Of a stretch of 64,000 bases of DNA, positions 45,893 to 56,222 are shown one piece after another; positions within the stretch are counted from its first letter, which is position 1, and each line of letters opens with the position of its first letter. The DNA comes from Phoenix dactylifera (taxonomy: Eukaryota > Streptophyta > Magnoliopsida > Arecales > Arecaceae): the NCBI RefSeq assembly GCF_009389715.1, contig NC_052399.1, forward strand, positions 3,550,938 through 3,614,937, read 5' to 3'. Position numbers and translations under genes: made by a program. The notes under the pieces were generated by a model. It made no database searches. It saw only the letters and a list, made by a program, of their open reading frames with translations, and was not told the DNA's origin.

Positions 45893-47978
45893 TTAGAATA
45901 CGTACAAGCATGCAATGGAGGTAAGCAGTGTAGTTAAAAATATTGACACTGCATTGTTCATTACCGAGATCTTGATCGCAGTTGGTCCCCGTTTTCCAAC
46001 CACCTTCACAAGAAGAAGAATAGAGTTCCAAGAGAATCAAAAAAATTGAAAAATCACGGGAGCGTGTTAATATAAAGATAAGTAATTTGGACAATGAACT
46101 TGAAGTATGGGTCATTTTTGAGAGCACAAGTTCGCTGGCCTAGAAAAAACAGAATGATTTTGTAGTGTGCCATTTTACCTTCTTGTGCAATGTGCAATAT
46201 CCACTAAACTGGATTGTCGCACCTAATAATGAATCTATTGTGCTTCTGCAAATCACTGCTGCTGACGCTAAAGGTATTACCAGGAGGTGAATGCTAGCTA
46301 CATCTCCAGCACATTCTGTTGTAAGCAATCCAATGACAACAAAAGCCAGCCCAATAACACAGCCAGCTACTGCAGCTCCTAGAAGTCCCTCCATAGTGAC
46401 TCCACCATTTGCCTTTCGGGCTGTCTGATCAAACAGAGATTGAAAAATGACTATTGAACCTTCACAGGCTTTAAAAATTTAAAATAGAGCATCAGTTACT
46501 AGGTGCCATACAATCATTACGATTAGATATTTGGTGAAAGAACAAATTCTGGTGGCATCTTTAAGGAAAAGAACAAATTCTATGAACTCAAGCCAATAAA
46601 TTCTAATTATCATGATCACAGAATGTAATAGAATCAGACTGCTCCACATGGTGTGGAATATACATTACCAGCTGTAATGAAATAATCAATCAGATCTCAT
46701 GCTAAAGAATGGTCTTGAATTGATAGTTCAGTAATACGTTAAAAACTAGGATACTAAACATATACTTCAACTAGATCAATCTTGTTACACCGCAAACTCG
46801 ATCATAGCGCACTTACATGCAACCTTGAGATTACGAGTGCAGTATGCTTTAACCCTAAGGATTAGTTGAAGTCTTGTAGAATCTCCATCCATTTGGATGA
46901 GAATCAAACCATCATTATTTATAATTTCAAGTAAGAGTTTAAAATCATGGCTTGAAGAACAAAAGGTCTCAGATAATTAACCTGTGTGAACAACACTAGA
47001 CAGATTGATAAGGAATGCAGTAAAATGAGAAAATGATCTACCTTGGTTAAGAGTTGGCATATATTTCATATAGAACCTTCAAGGTCATCAGCAAGCTCGG
47101 GAATCAAATAAAACAGATAAAGAGTTCAAATTCTAATTGATGTCAAAGTGGGAGAACTATTTGTCTAGTTCATTACCGTCCAATTAATATATATATATAT
47201 ATATATAAAATCACAGAACTATATAAAAGAACAGAAAATTGGCTGTGTCATAAAATAGGAACTAATCAGATTGACTAGAAGAGGCAAAATTGTAAAGTGG
47301 ATATTTTGTTTCTTCATCCATTCATACCTAAACAAATCTTAGGAACATGAATGCGAGGTCAGACTAGTTAACCACTGAACATGAAGTAGTGTTGCTATGC
47401 GCATGAGGATTTTTACCTCAAAGATTGTAACTAGTCATGGTTGTGAATTGCTAAAAATTCCTAGTTCCAAAGACCAAGTTTCACCATTGCATCAGGCATA
47501 ATGACCAATGACACCACCAACAAGGCCAGTCACAAGCCTTGACTGTCTTGTGTCCAAGCATCTATCTTGGCCACCACCTATTGCTGCAAATATGATTACC
47601 AAGATAGTCGCAAGAGCACTATTAGCTATAGAACTGGAACCCTGCAAAGACACGCCACCATTAGAAAAAATGTGGTAATACCTTTGCTATTAAATTACAC
47701 ATATTTTCGATGTGCTGCAATGATTTTTGGATGGTCCGTAGCTGTTTTGTGTTCTCATATACCCACGTCTGCAATTGCCTTGTTCAATAACCAGAGAACT
47801 TCAAGGCTGGGATAGACATTATTCTTTTTTTTGGCATGGCAATTTGTTTGTTCGCCTGGCTTTTGTAAAACCAAACTACACAAATTACATAATTTTGGTG
47901 TGTTGTCTGACATTTATTTCAAAATAGTTCTGCCATAAGCAAACAATCAAACATTATGTAATACGGTCACAAGCTAAG

Positions 47979-48598
47979 GACCTGTTTGGCATCATTGCCA
48001 CTCTCCAGTTTTTGGTTTTCGTTTGCGAAAATACAGAAACCAAGACTGGAAACTTATTTTGGTTACTTATTTTGCTCTTTAATTCCTTAAAAACACTTTC
48101 TGAAAATTCAAAAAGGTGATAGGTCTCAGAAGCAGGTTTCACTGAATATTTTCGTTTTTGAAAATAGAAACTGTCTTAACCTCCAAGAAATTATATCTTG
48201 CATGGCATGCACCATTATGTGGCAGTGCATGCTGCCGGTCATAGTTATTTGTTCCTATGGGCTCCATTCATCAAGAGCTCATCTCGATGCACTACTACAG
48301 GAACGAGCACCTGTGATTAGCGGCGTGCACGGCCATGTGGTGCATGCCATGTAGGATATAATTTCTCTTAACCACCATTGTTGCACTGACACCATCCCTG
48401 TTGGCCCTTACCACCACCAATCAACATCCGTTGGCCAACCCGCCACCCACCATCAGCTCCACTGCTGCTGGCTGCCGGTGCTACTGTAGCTGCCGGCACC
48501 ATTATAATCCAAAATGACTACCAAACAAGTTTTGAATGTTTATTTTCAAAAAAATGATTTTGGTTTTCATGAAAACTGAAAACTGTAAATGATACTAA
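47979..48598. mobile_element. MITE with GGACCTGTTTGG end, hosting a nested MITE
   Basis: Left GGACCTGTTTGGCATCATT and right AATGATACTAAACGA pair as diverged terminal repeats. Subterminal GGTTTTCGTTTGCG / GGTTTTCATGAAAA words also recur at both ends. About 620 bp including a 181-bp nested element. It lies in the long intron of the PGR-like pseudogene. Confidence 0.6.
48186..48366. mobile_element. Nested 181-bp MITE with flanking direct repeat
   Basis: Ends AGAAATTATATCTTGCATGG and CCATGTAGGATATAATTTCT are inverted repeats, with inner GGCATGCACCA / TGGTGCATGCC arms. Flanks CTTAACCTCCA (48175-48185) and CTTAACCACCA (48367-48377) match at 10 of 11 positions, a target duplication in the Mutator size range. 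Related to the MITE in FatB intron 5. Confidence 0.75.
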
Positions 48599-49666
48599 AC
48601 GAAACTAAAAAGTTTTTCCTACAACCCAGATAATTCATTATCACTCTCTCTCAGAAAAAAGAAAACGCCATTATGATTTAAAAAGTCCGACAAAGAGAAC
48701 AAGTTAAATATCATAATAAACTTTTCATTTCTGTCTGTTTATGTAACCAGAAACTGCAGTAACCCAATGCTGTTCATAAACATGATTGGGGAAAAATATA
48801 TCTCAATAAATATTTGACAAGACATATCTTGATAGTTTGATCAAAAAAAGAAGGTTATTCAAAGTAAAAGTTGAGTTAAGCTTTAAAGCAAACATGGAAT
48901 AGGCTTTACAGGTTCAGCATAAAATATTACACAAAAAATAGGGATTAAAATGTCCTAAAGATCCTTCAGCGACGTAATAAACAACGAAATCAACCCAAAC
49001 ATCACGGATAGGCTTTAAAAAAAAAAAAAGTCCCATAAAGCTGGAATCCTCTTGGTGATAGAGTACGATATCAATTTAGGATAAACACCAAAGAAAGCTC
49101 CACAACGATCTAAATCAATCGATCAAGTTTCATCAAAAAAAAAAATCTAAATCACGAAAAAACTTTAGACGGATGGCAGCTCAAGATGACCTTTTTTTCT
49201 ATTTGTGCTTCGGGGAGAGAGACAAATTTTGACCCACCTCTAATAAATGTGATATAAAAAGCAAAACTTAAGCCAAGAAAAGAACAAAAGGAGTTCAAAG
49301 GAGCTTGAGGAAACCCTGGAATCTTTCCCAAATATCGAAAAATGCTAAATCTCACCAATTCCGCTGCCCTCCTTCCTTGAACCCAGCATCAATGTCCCTC
49401 TTCCTCTCCTCTCCAACCCTTGTACGATTTGAAGATGTGAAGGAGAAGACTAGAAGCAGAGCCGCAAACCTTTCACGAGATTTCTCAACGATCGCAAAAG
49501 GGAAGCACTCCTCGATTCAACGAGGAGAGGAGAGAGAAGAACTGGAACAAGAAACCGAAAACCTGTAGCCGGCCAGCATGTGGATCACCATCACCGGGCT
49601 CCCGAGGAGAACGCCAGAGAGAGAGGTAACCAGCGAAACGGCGAATCGAATCTTGAAGCTATCCAT

Positions 49667-51276
49667 ATCTGTCCCTCCTCGCATGGAGCTGAGTTTGATT
49701 AGGGTTTCTATGGGAGAAACTAGGGTTTAGTTAGAGGAGAGGGGACTCCATCGCCGTCTACTCTGGTTCATTTCCGTGGGGAGAAGGTCGAAGGTCGAAG
49801 GGTATTCGAACGGGAGGGAGACCTTCGCCTTTAAAAATAAAGCTTCTTTAAGCCCCGCTTGCATGATAGATAAATGGGGATCAGCAAATCCCTATTCCCT
49901 ATTATTCCTCTAAAATTTCTCTTTTCAGGAATAAGTTTAAAGTTGCAACATGTTAGCGGGATAAGTTTAGCTGCCATTTGGTTGTATTGGTTGTGCGGAC
50001 TAGCATAAGAGAATCTAAGAGTTTTTTTTTTATGATATTGGACAAAATTGGCCATGGCTACCGATTTTGAAGTTAGGATAATGTTGCCTGGGGTCTGACC
50101 TATCCTAGGTACCTAGTGGGAGAGGTGCTAGATACCGGATGGGTGGGCAGTCACTTTAGGTTATGCAAAACTGGATCGTTGTAGTTGAGGTCCTAGTCTA
50201 CGGCCGAGCTTAACCTAAAACATCAAAGATGATGAAGTTTTTTTATTGAAATTTATCCGACGGAGAACTCTACGATGCTTAAGTTATGACACTTGAGAAC
50301 CTCCTCTGTTTTCTGAGTATCGTTCTAACTTAAGCATCAGAGAGTCTTCTGTCGAACATGCTTCGGCAAAAAAATTTCTTCGTTTTTGCTGTTTCAAGTT
50401 GGAGCTTGGTCACGTACTAAGACCCCGACTTCAACCATCTACCTCGAGTCATAGCTCTATACAACTCGAGCAGCTGATCGTCAAGTCTCCAATATCCAGC
50501 ATCTCTCTCGCTCGGCATCTAGGATAAGCCCATCCTCCGCAGCAATAGATTAGTGCTAGAGGAGGGATGATGACACCTTCTATTAGGCTGGATTTTCAAA
50601 GAAACCGATTAAAGGAGAGCTGATTTTTCTGAGGCGATTAAGCGGCAAGTTCATTTAAATTTTTTTTTCATAAAACAAGATATCCATTAATTTTTTAACA
50701 TCATAATTTGCAATAGTAAGAAAAACTACTAGATAAGTTACCATGATATTAGTTCTCGTGAGATGGCATTGGCCTATCCTAGATTAAAAAACAACTCAAC
50801 ACAACTAGCAAATAGCATGGGCACTTGTACTCAAAGGATGAGCCATCTCAGAGCACCCTTAGAACCATAACCAGCTTCACACATCACTTATGGGAGAAAA
50901 ATAAAGGATGGTGGGGGCTTAGAGAGGTTGGGCAAGCAATGATCATTTCGGTTTGCCCCTACACGACACGCCATGCCCCCTCACTTATCAGGCTGTAGCA
51001 TCGCATCATCGCATATCTTAAAAAATTATCAACTACTTGTCTCGCTTGAATGCGGATCAGTTGCTTATCCAATGGGAAGACAAGCCATGCCTCCACATGA
51101 AAGGACCACCATGAGCACCATGGGCTCAAACCGAGCCTAGGAAAGGACTATGAAAGGGCAAATAAACTGGAAGAGAAGAGTTTGAGGTCCATCACAGCTA
51201 GCTCCTCATCACAGCTAACATCTTGGACTTCCCCCCTCACTATGGGCTTCGAGTTAATGCCTTTCCTCTTCCCTGT
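49667..51276. other. Intergenic, probable LTR-retroelement remnant
   Basis: From about 50,040 to 50,560 words such as CCGACGGAGAACTCTACGA, CTTAAGTTATGAC, GCTTAAG and GTTGGAGCTTGGTCACGT resemble LTR sequence of monocot Ty3/gypsy-type elements. No second LTR, PBS or coding part was found. The rest to 51,276 shows no gene. Confidence 0.4.
50258..50354. repeat. Imperfect inverted repeat, 29-bp arms
   Basis: Left arm 50258-50286 (CGACGGAGAACTCTACGATG..) pairs with right arm 50326-50354 (TAACTTAAGCATCAGAGAGT..) with about four mismatches and a 39-bp loop. It could form a hairpin in the presumed LTR remnant. Confidence 0.7.
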
Positions 51277-51516
51277 TCATCTAAAGTTAAAAACTGGAGA
51301 CTCCTCTTGTCTGCTTCTGTGTCTGTGTTTGTGAACCCTAGAATGCTTGTCTCCATGTGACGGCTGGCTCATTTTCTGCAGAAGCTTCCGCGCAGCAGCT
51401 TGGTTTGGGACAGGAGCAGCTTCACTCACTGTCAATGGAGCAACAGAAATATCAGAACCAGCTTGACAAAGCAAGGAGGCTATAATTTCGTAATGTTGAA
51501 GACTAGGGACAGTGAT
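51277..51516 (-). other. Orphan coding exon or gene fragment, unrecognised
   Basis: On the minus strand, after a possible acceptor CCCTAG, the frame reads SLQHYEIIASLLCQAGSD, then ISVAPLTVSEAAPVPNQAAA, RKLLQKMSQPSHGDKHSRV and HKHRHRSRQEESPVFNFR followed by a stop. The basic His/Arg-rich tail and even codon use look like a real C-terminal exon, but I recognise no family and see no upstream exons within 1 kb. It may be a pseudogene fragment. Confidence 0.35.
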
Positions 51517-51904
51517 ATACCTTCTTTTGGTCTGACATCAGAACTACAGGGTTTATCTTTCAGCCCTTTCACTTATAGGTTTTTTTTTGGATCATTGACC
51601 ATCTTATCTGCCCTAGTATCATTAGAATGATGTCCTTTGTCTACCACCATATGAATTTTGCTTCTGCTTGTCTACCATCAGCATCTGAAATTTTATGAGA
51701 CAAGAAACTTTCAAGGCTGAATCAGGGATACCTACAACAAGCCCAATTTAATATGAAGATTATAGAACTAGTATTTTTCATCGAAAAAAAAAAATCTTAG
51801 AACTAATACAAAATCATCATCATGTAAATCAGTGCAACCATGTATGCGTGTATTGCATGCTTTTAGTTTACATATTATATGGACATAGGTAGTGATGGAC
51901 TTCG

Positions 51905-51986
51905 TAGCGCATTTTGGGTGATCCAACGGTGGGTTTGCGCGAAGGAAGAAGAATCCTTCTTTCGCACGAAAAATACAACCCCAGTC
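51905..51986. mobile_element. Right-end fragment of a GGGTTGTATCTTT-family MITE
   Basis: GAATCCTTCTTTCGCACG followed by AAAAATACAACCCC is the family right end. The matching left end is absent. Confidence 0.45.
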
Positions 51987-52424
51987 ACAAGCCGCTACTT
52001 TCCGAAAGAAAAAAGATATCAAGTTTTATTAAAGAAACCTTTTAAAAGTCTCTCCAATCACGATATCGTTCTACGTTCCTTTCCAAAGATTCTTTCTTTA
52101 AAATCCTAAGCTTCGATCGGCAAGAACAGATCTCAGCTCAGAAAAAAATGATTCAAAATCTCAGCTCATGATCATCTCCTCATACAATTATATATAATAT
52201 CATGCAATGACACATTAATTGGTGCGGACATCGGTACCGGACCGCCTGTTATACGGAGCCACGGTAAGAATGGTCCAGCCAGTTTCATAGTGGCTGAATT
52301 GATTTTATGTTATTTTATTTTGTTTATTTTATGTTGATTGGGCTTATTTGTATGCTGTGAGTTTAGGATTTTTTAAGATTGTTTTTTTAGAAATTTTTTA
52401 TTATTTCTTGATCCTCTCTCTATA

Positions 52425-52441
52425 CATACATACATACAAGT

Positions 52442-52489
<48 letters not shown>

Positions 52490-52521
52490 ACTTGTATGTA
52501 TGTATGTATGTATGTATATAT
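52425..52521. repeat. Long palindrome centred on (TA)n
   Basis: ACATACATACAAGTTGTATA on the left and TATACAACTTGTATGTATGT on the right are perfect inverted repeats around about 40 bp of TA repeat. The whole ~97 bp can fold into one hairpin or cruciform. It ends about 100 bp before the F-box start codon. Confidence 0.9.
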
Positions 52522-52618
52522 ATGAAACAAGTTGATGAACTTGCTTTCTCTTCTCTCCTCCTCCCGCCTCTTCTTCCTCTTCCTTTCCTCTCTTCCCTGT
52601 AGCCGTCCTGCATCATTA

Positions 52619-53932
52619 ATGGTCCTCAAGATGTCGACCAGAGAAACGCCTTCCCTTCCCTTTCTCATGAAGAAGATCCCCGTCGACGTCATCTTAATTC
52701 AGATCTTTCTCAAACTTCCTCGAGACTCCCTCCTCCGATGCGGGCTCGCGTCCAAAGCATGGCTCCGCCTGACCTCCGACCCCTTCTTCCTCCGCCGCTA
52801 CCGCTCGACACGCCCTCCCATGCTTGGCTTCTTCTGCAACCGGCACCCGCCGCACACGGCGCCCAAGTTCATCGCCACCGCCGAATCAGTCACCGAGTTC
52901 ACGTTCGACATCACTCTCCCCGTCGACAATCTATGCCTCGTGGGTTCCAGTCGACATCTGCTCCTCTTCGGCGCCTCCAACGGCAGATCCTTCCACGTCC
53001 TCAACCTCGCGACCCAGGAGTGGACGGCCATCCCCCAACTCACCGGCCATGTCTCTCGGCGCTGGGCCATCGGGTTCGTCCACCAGAGTGCTTCTTCTAC
53101 TGCAACTCCCCCTGGCTTCAAGGTGATTCGGATCGGGCGGACGCTTGCAGTGCAAGCCTCCTCTTCCACCGTTGGAGAGTGGAAGCAGTCTGTGCCCGAA
53201 TCCCATCCGGCACGACTTCAGGATCACGTCCAAGTACTGGCCAGATCCATCCGGAGTCGCCGTCGACGATCGAATGCTCCATTGGTTTTACGGTGAAACC
53301 CACTTGCTAAGCTACGATGTTTTCACGTCGTGCTTCTCCGTCGTGGAATTGCCCGTGGACAGGATCGGCCACCACGCATGTCTAAGCCGGTCGGAGGGCC
53401 GTCTCCGCTATGCCGTCTTCGACCGCCGCTCCCCTCGCATCTAAACCTGGGCTCTCCTCGACAAGTCGAGGAACCAAGCTTGGCGTTTGGAACACGACGT
53501 ACGTGAGCCTCTGGCCCCTGGCGAGAGGGGACCTGCTGCTGACCAATCTCGTGCCTCGTTGCTATCATGGTGGCTGCATCTTCGTTATTTATTTATTTAT
53601 TTTTTTAAGTGAAAACAGTAATTTATATAGCTCTAACTTAAGTACATCCTGCTAAATTAAAAGAAAGTAAAAAATAAAGAGATTGGAAAATATTCTCTTC
53701 TGGTGTCCATAGAAATTCTCCGGAATGCCGGGCAACCTTTACAGCGGCACCAAAGATGATGGGATTCTATTGCTTGGATTGCCATGTGGTGTTCTTGCAT
53801 GCCATGAATGGGAAGATATTCTCCTGGGAACTCCAAAAGGGTGAGTTGAAGCACATCTGCGACCTTGACTTCGAGGTGGTGGGTTGCATGTTCCCCTTCC
53901 TTCAATACAACGATCGGCAGGGGCATCGTTAG
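52619..53932 (+). pseudogene. F-box protein gene, disrupted
   Basis: Starts ATG at 52619. The F-box is KIPVDVILIQIFLKLPRDSL..LRCGLASKAWLRLTSDPFF..LRRYR near residues 18-60, then WTAIPQLTG and similar beta-propeller-like text. F-box proteins dock substrates to SCF ubiquitin ligases through SKP1. The frame shifts near 53196-53206: GEWKQSVPES leads nowhere, while another frame continues PIRHDFRITSKYWPDPSGVA..VDDRMLHWFYGETHLLSYDV. A TAA stop follows DRRSPRI, yet TWALLDKSRNQAWRLEHDV continues in the same frame. After about 150 bp of AT-rich DNA (53575-53700) the C-terminus resumes (KMMGFYCLDCHVVFLHAMNG..FSWELQKGELKHICD..FPFLQYNDRQGHR, stop at 53932). One frameshift plus one nonsense make a pseudogene likely; sequencing error in the high-GC part is the alternative. 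Confidence 0.75.
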
Positions 53933-54655
53933 ATGAGACTCTGGCGTCTTGGTTGATGGTTTGATTAGTGATCGATGATTGGCTTTTATAGTTTCCGTTT
54001 TATGATTAACTGATGGAATTTGGATGCCATGTCTAACACTAATATATACTTCACATAAAAGTGAGCCTGATAGCTATTCAAAAGATGGGGCTACAAATTA
54101 TCAAAACAAAACATGTTATATGAGTCTCACAAGAAGCATTCTTAAACCTTGAATCCTTGAAAGATCATTGATACATATACAACATGCCTGAGTTCCGCAA
54201 TCAACAAATGAATAACATCGAAGAGGAAACTATACACTGAAACCTGAGGAAACATACAGGAATCAATGCATTTCTGGAAGTCTAGGTGGCATGGGAGCCG
54301 GTGCACTTTCTCCATACTTTACATACGACCTTCAGTTTATTTTCTACCAAAAGCTCGACGTGTCTTCATGAGAATACTCGATAGGCCAACGAATGGCCCA
54401 AATATTTTCATCCTGAAATTAATTAAAAAAAGATATTAGCACCATTTGCAAACATTATGATTGCAAATATGGTGGAACAGTTTGTAACTTCAGCTTGGCA
54501 ATTTATGAGCCAACTTTTGTTTTGGGATGCTGGTGAGATATATAGCAACACATTTCACAGAGAAGTAGATTGTCAGCATTTTTTTTTTTCTGTAGAAGGA
54601 GATCTCACCTCACCTGTTGAAGAAAAATTTTCAAAGAAGTAGATAGTTAAACATC
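53933..54655. other. Intergenic DNA and presumed 3' UTR of the Fe-SOD gene
   Basis: AT-rich between two convergent genes. The last few hundred bases are probably the Fe-SOD 3' UTR on the minus strand. Nothing else was recognised. Confidence 0.45.
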
Positions 54656-56176
54656 TCATGCAACTGGAATCTTGGGCTCCCCGAGATTTACAAAAGCCTC
54701 AGCACGAAGCATGCGTACTGTAGCTGCATGCCAGGACACAAGATTGTCCATGAAAGTATTTATGTATTTTTCTCTGTCATCCTGCTCATTTTTTTTTTAA
54801 AGTTAGACATATCCAAGCATATTTAATATTAAAATTTTTCTATACAGTATTCATTAGGTAATTCACTAGAGTGACCTAATTCCAACATGGTCTTCCAATG
54901 CTTAGCAATGTAATGTTGATAGAAAAATAAATTTGATGCAACAAATATAACTGATTTAAAGGTGAAGTCCTAGCTAGCACATAAGGTTTAGAATACCTTG
55001 TAGTCTAGGTAGTATGCATGCTGTCACAATAGAAGAGAAAACAAAAGCAAGTTCGTTAGTGCTTGTTGCATGAATAGTCATCAAAACTGAAACAAAAGAT
55101 TCAGCTTTAGTTACCTCCCACATATCCAGAGCGATGATTGGCTGCAAGAAAGAAATGAATGATTTGATTCAGGTCAGTTATGCGAGAAAAATCGGAAGCA
55201 TTGAAGGATTCAGCTGCTGAAGCTTAACATACAATATCACCCCATACAAGCGGACAAATGGCATTTGATGTTCTAACAACAGAAAGCTTTTTTTCTTCCG
55301 TTCTCACTGAAACAAGCAATAAAAACAGAATGACTTGTAAGTCAAACAGTGTCATGACAACACAAAGATGTTAAAAATGTGTGGTATCACTTTAGCAGAA
55401 ACATATTGTGAATGAAACATAAGTCAGTTGAACTGTTAAAGACCATATCAATTACACAAAGTTCAGCAAATTGGCAGCAAACTCTTCCTCAAAGACTAGG
55501 TAATACTGAGATATATACTGATTTTCTTTATGAAAAATGATCATAAAAGGCTGTGGGTTATCTGTGGATTCTTGCTAGTCAGACTTACAGCATGGTAACG
55601 TTAAAAGTGAATCTCTTCAGTGATTTAAAATCAGAAATTTAATAGGCTAGTGATGGTGACCAAAGTAAATATTACTCACAGACAAGCCACACCCAACCAG
55701 ATCCAAATAGCGCCATGGCTGACTCTACAAACGTATCTCTAAAATTAGAGTATGAGTCAAAATCCTTTTCAATTTGCTGAAGCACACCTCCCTGAGGCAA
55801 TTTTCCACCACCTGATTGCATTGACTCCCAGAAAAAGTCATGGTTCCAGACCTGAATGATTCCAAATCCAAGTTTACCACCAAAATACCCGCAAAATTTA
55901 TTCCACATGCTCAGTAAAATAAAATACAATACTGTGACAGAAAAATATTTGCTACAAATTGCGAAAAGTTGAGAGAACAATCAACTTACATTTATATATA
56001 TAACTCTTTAGGAAAAAAGAAAATCTGACCTCAACAAGGAAGTTAACAGAGACTACATGGAGAAGATCTAATGAGAAAAATGTATAAAAAAAAAACATCA
56101 TCATTTTTTCAGCACCTTAAATGACAACATCGAGTTACATTTATAGAACTCTTAAGAAAAAAGAAAATCTGATCTC

Positions 56177-56222
<46 letters not shown>

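Larger units (their letters stand above)
45893..49666 (-). pseudogene. PGR/VTE6-like (TMEM19/DUF92 family) pseudogene
   Basis: Recognisable exons on the minus strand: 49666-49563 (MDSFKIRFAVSLVTSL..HMLAGYR), 47641-47417 (NSALATILVIIFAAIGGG..QDRCLDTRQSRLVTGLVGG..VIGHYA), 46424-46179 (ARKANGGVTMEGLLGAAVAG..DSLLGATIQFSGYCTL) and 46003-45893 (VVGKRGPTAIKIS..LTTLLTSIACLYVF, TAA). Splice sites are still good. In the family these are membrane proteins; Arabidopsis VTE6 is a phytyl-phosphate kinase of tocopherol synthesis. Breaks: TGA where the family has Cys (GHYA*CNGETW), a second TGA where it has Arg (NSQP*LVTIF), loss of about 16 residues after the first helix, loss of a few residues before MNNAVS, and no trace of the exon that should lie between 47,641 and 49,563. 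I infer a decayed copy of a gene with a working paralogue elsewhere. Confidence 0.85.

Noticed and set aside
47475-47480. TGA in the PGR-like exon as a selenocysteine codon
   Set aside because: Land plants lack the selenocysteine insertion system, and a second TGA follows at an Arg position, so nonsense mutation is the simpler reading.
52738-53310. Pro/Arg-rich frames overlapping the F-box gene
   Set aside because: Other-frame shadows of the high-GC F-box coding sequence.
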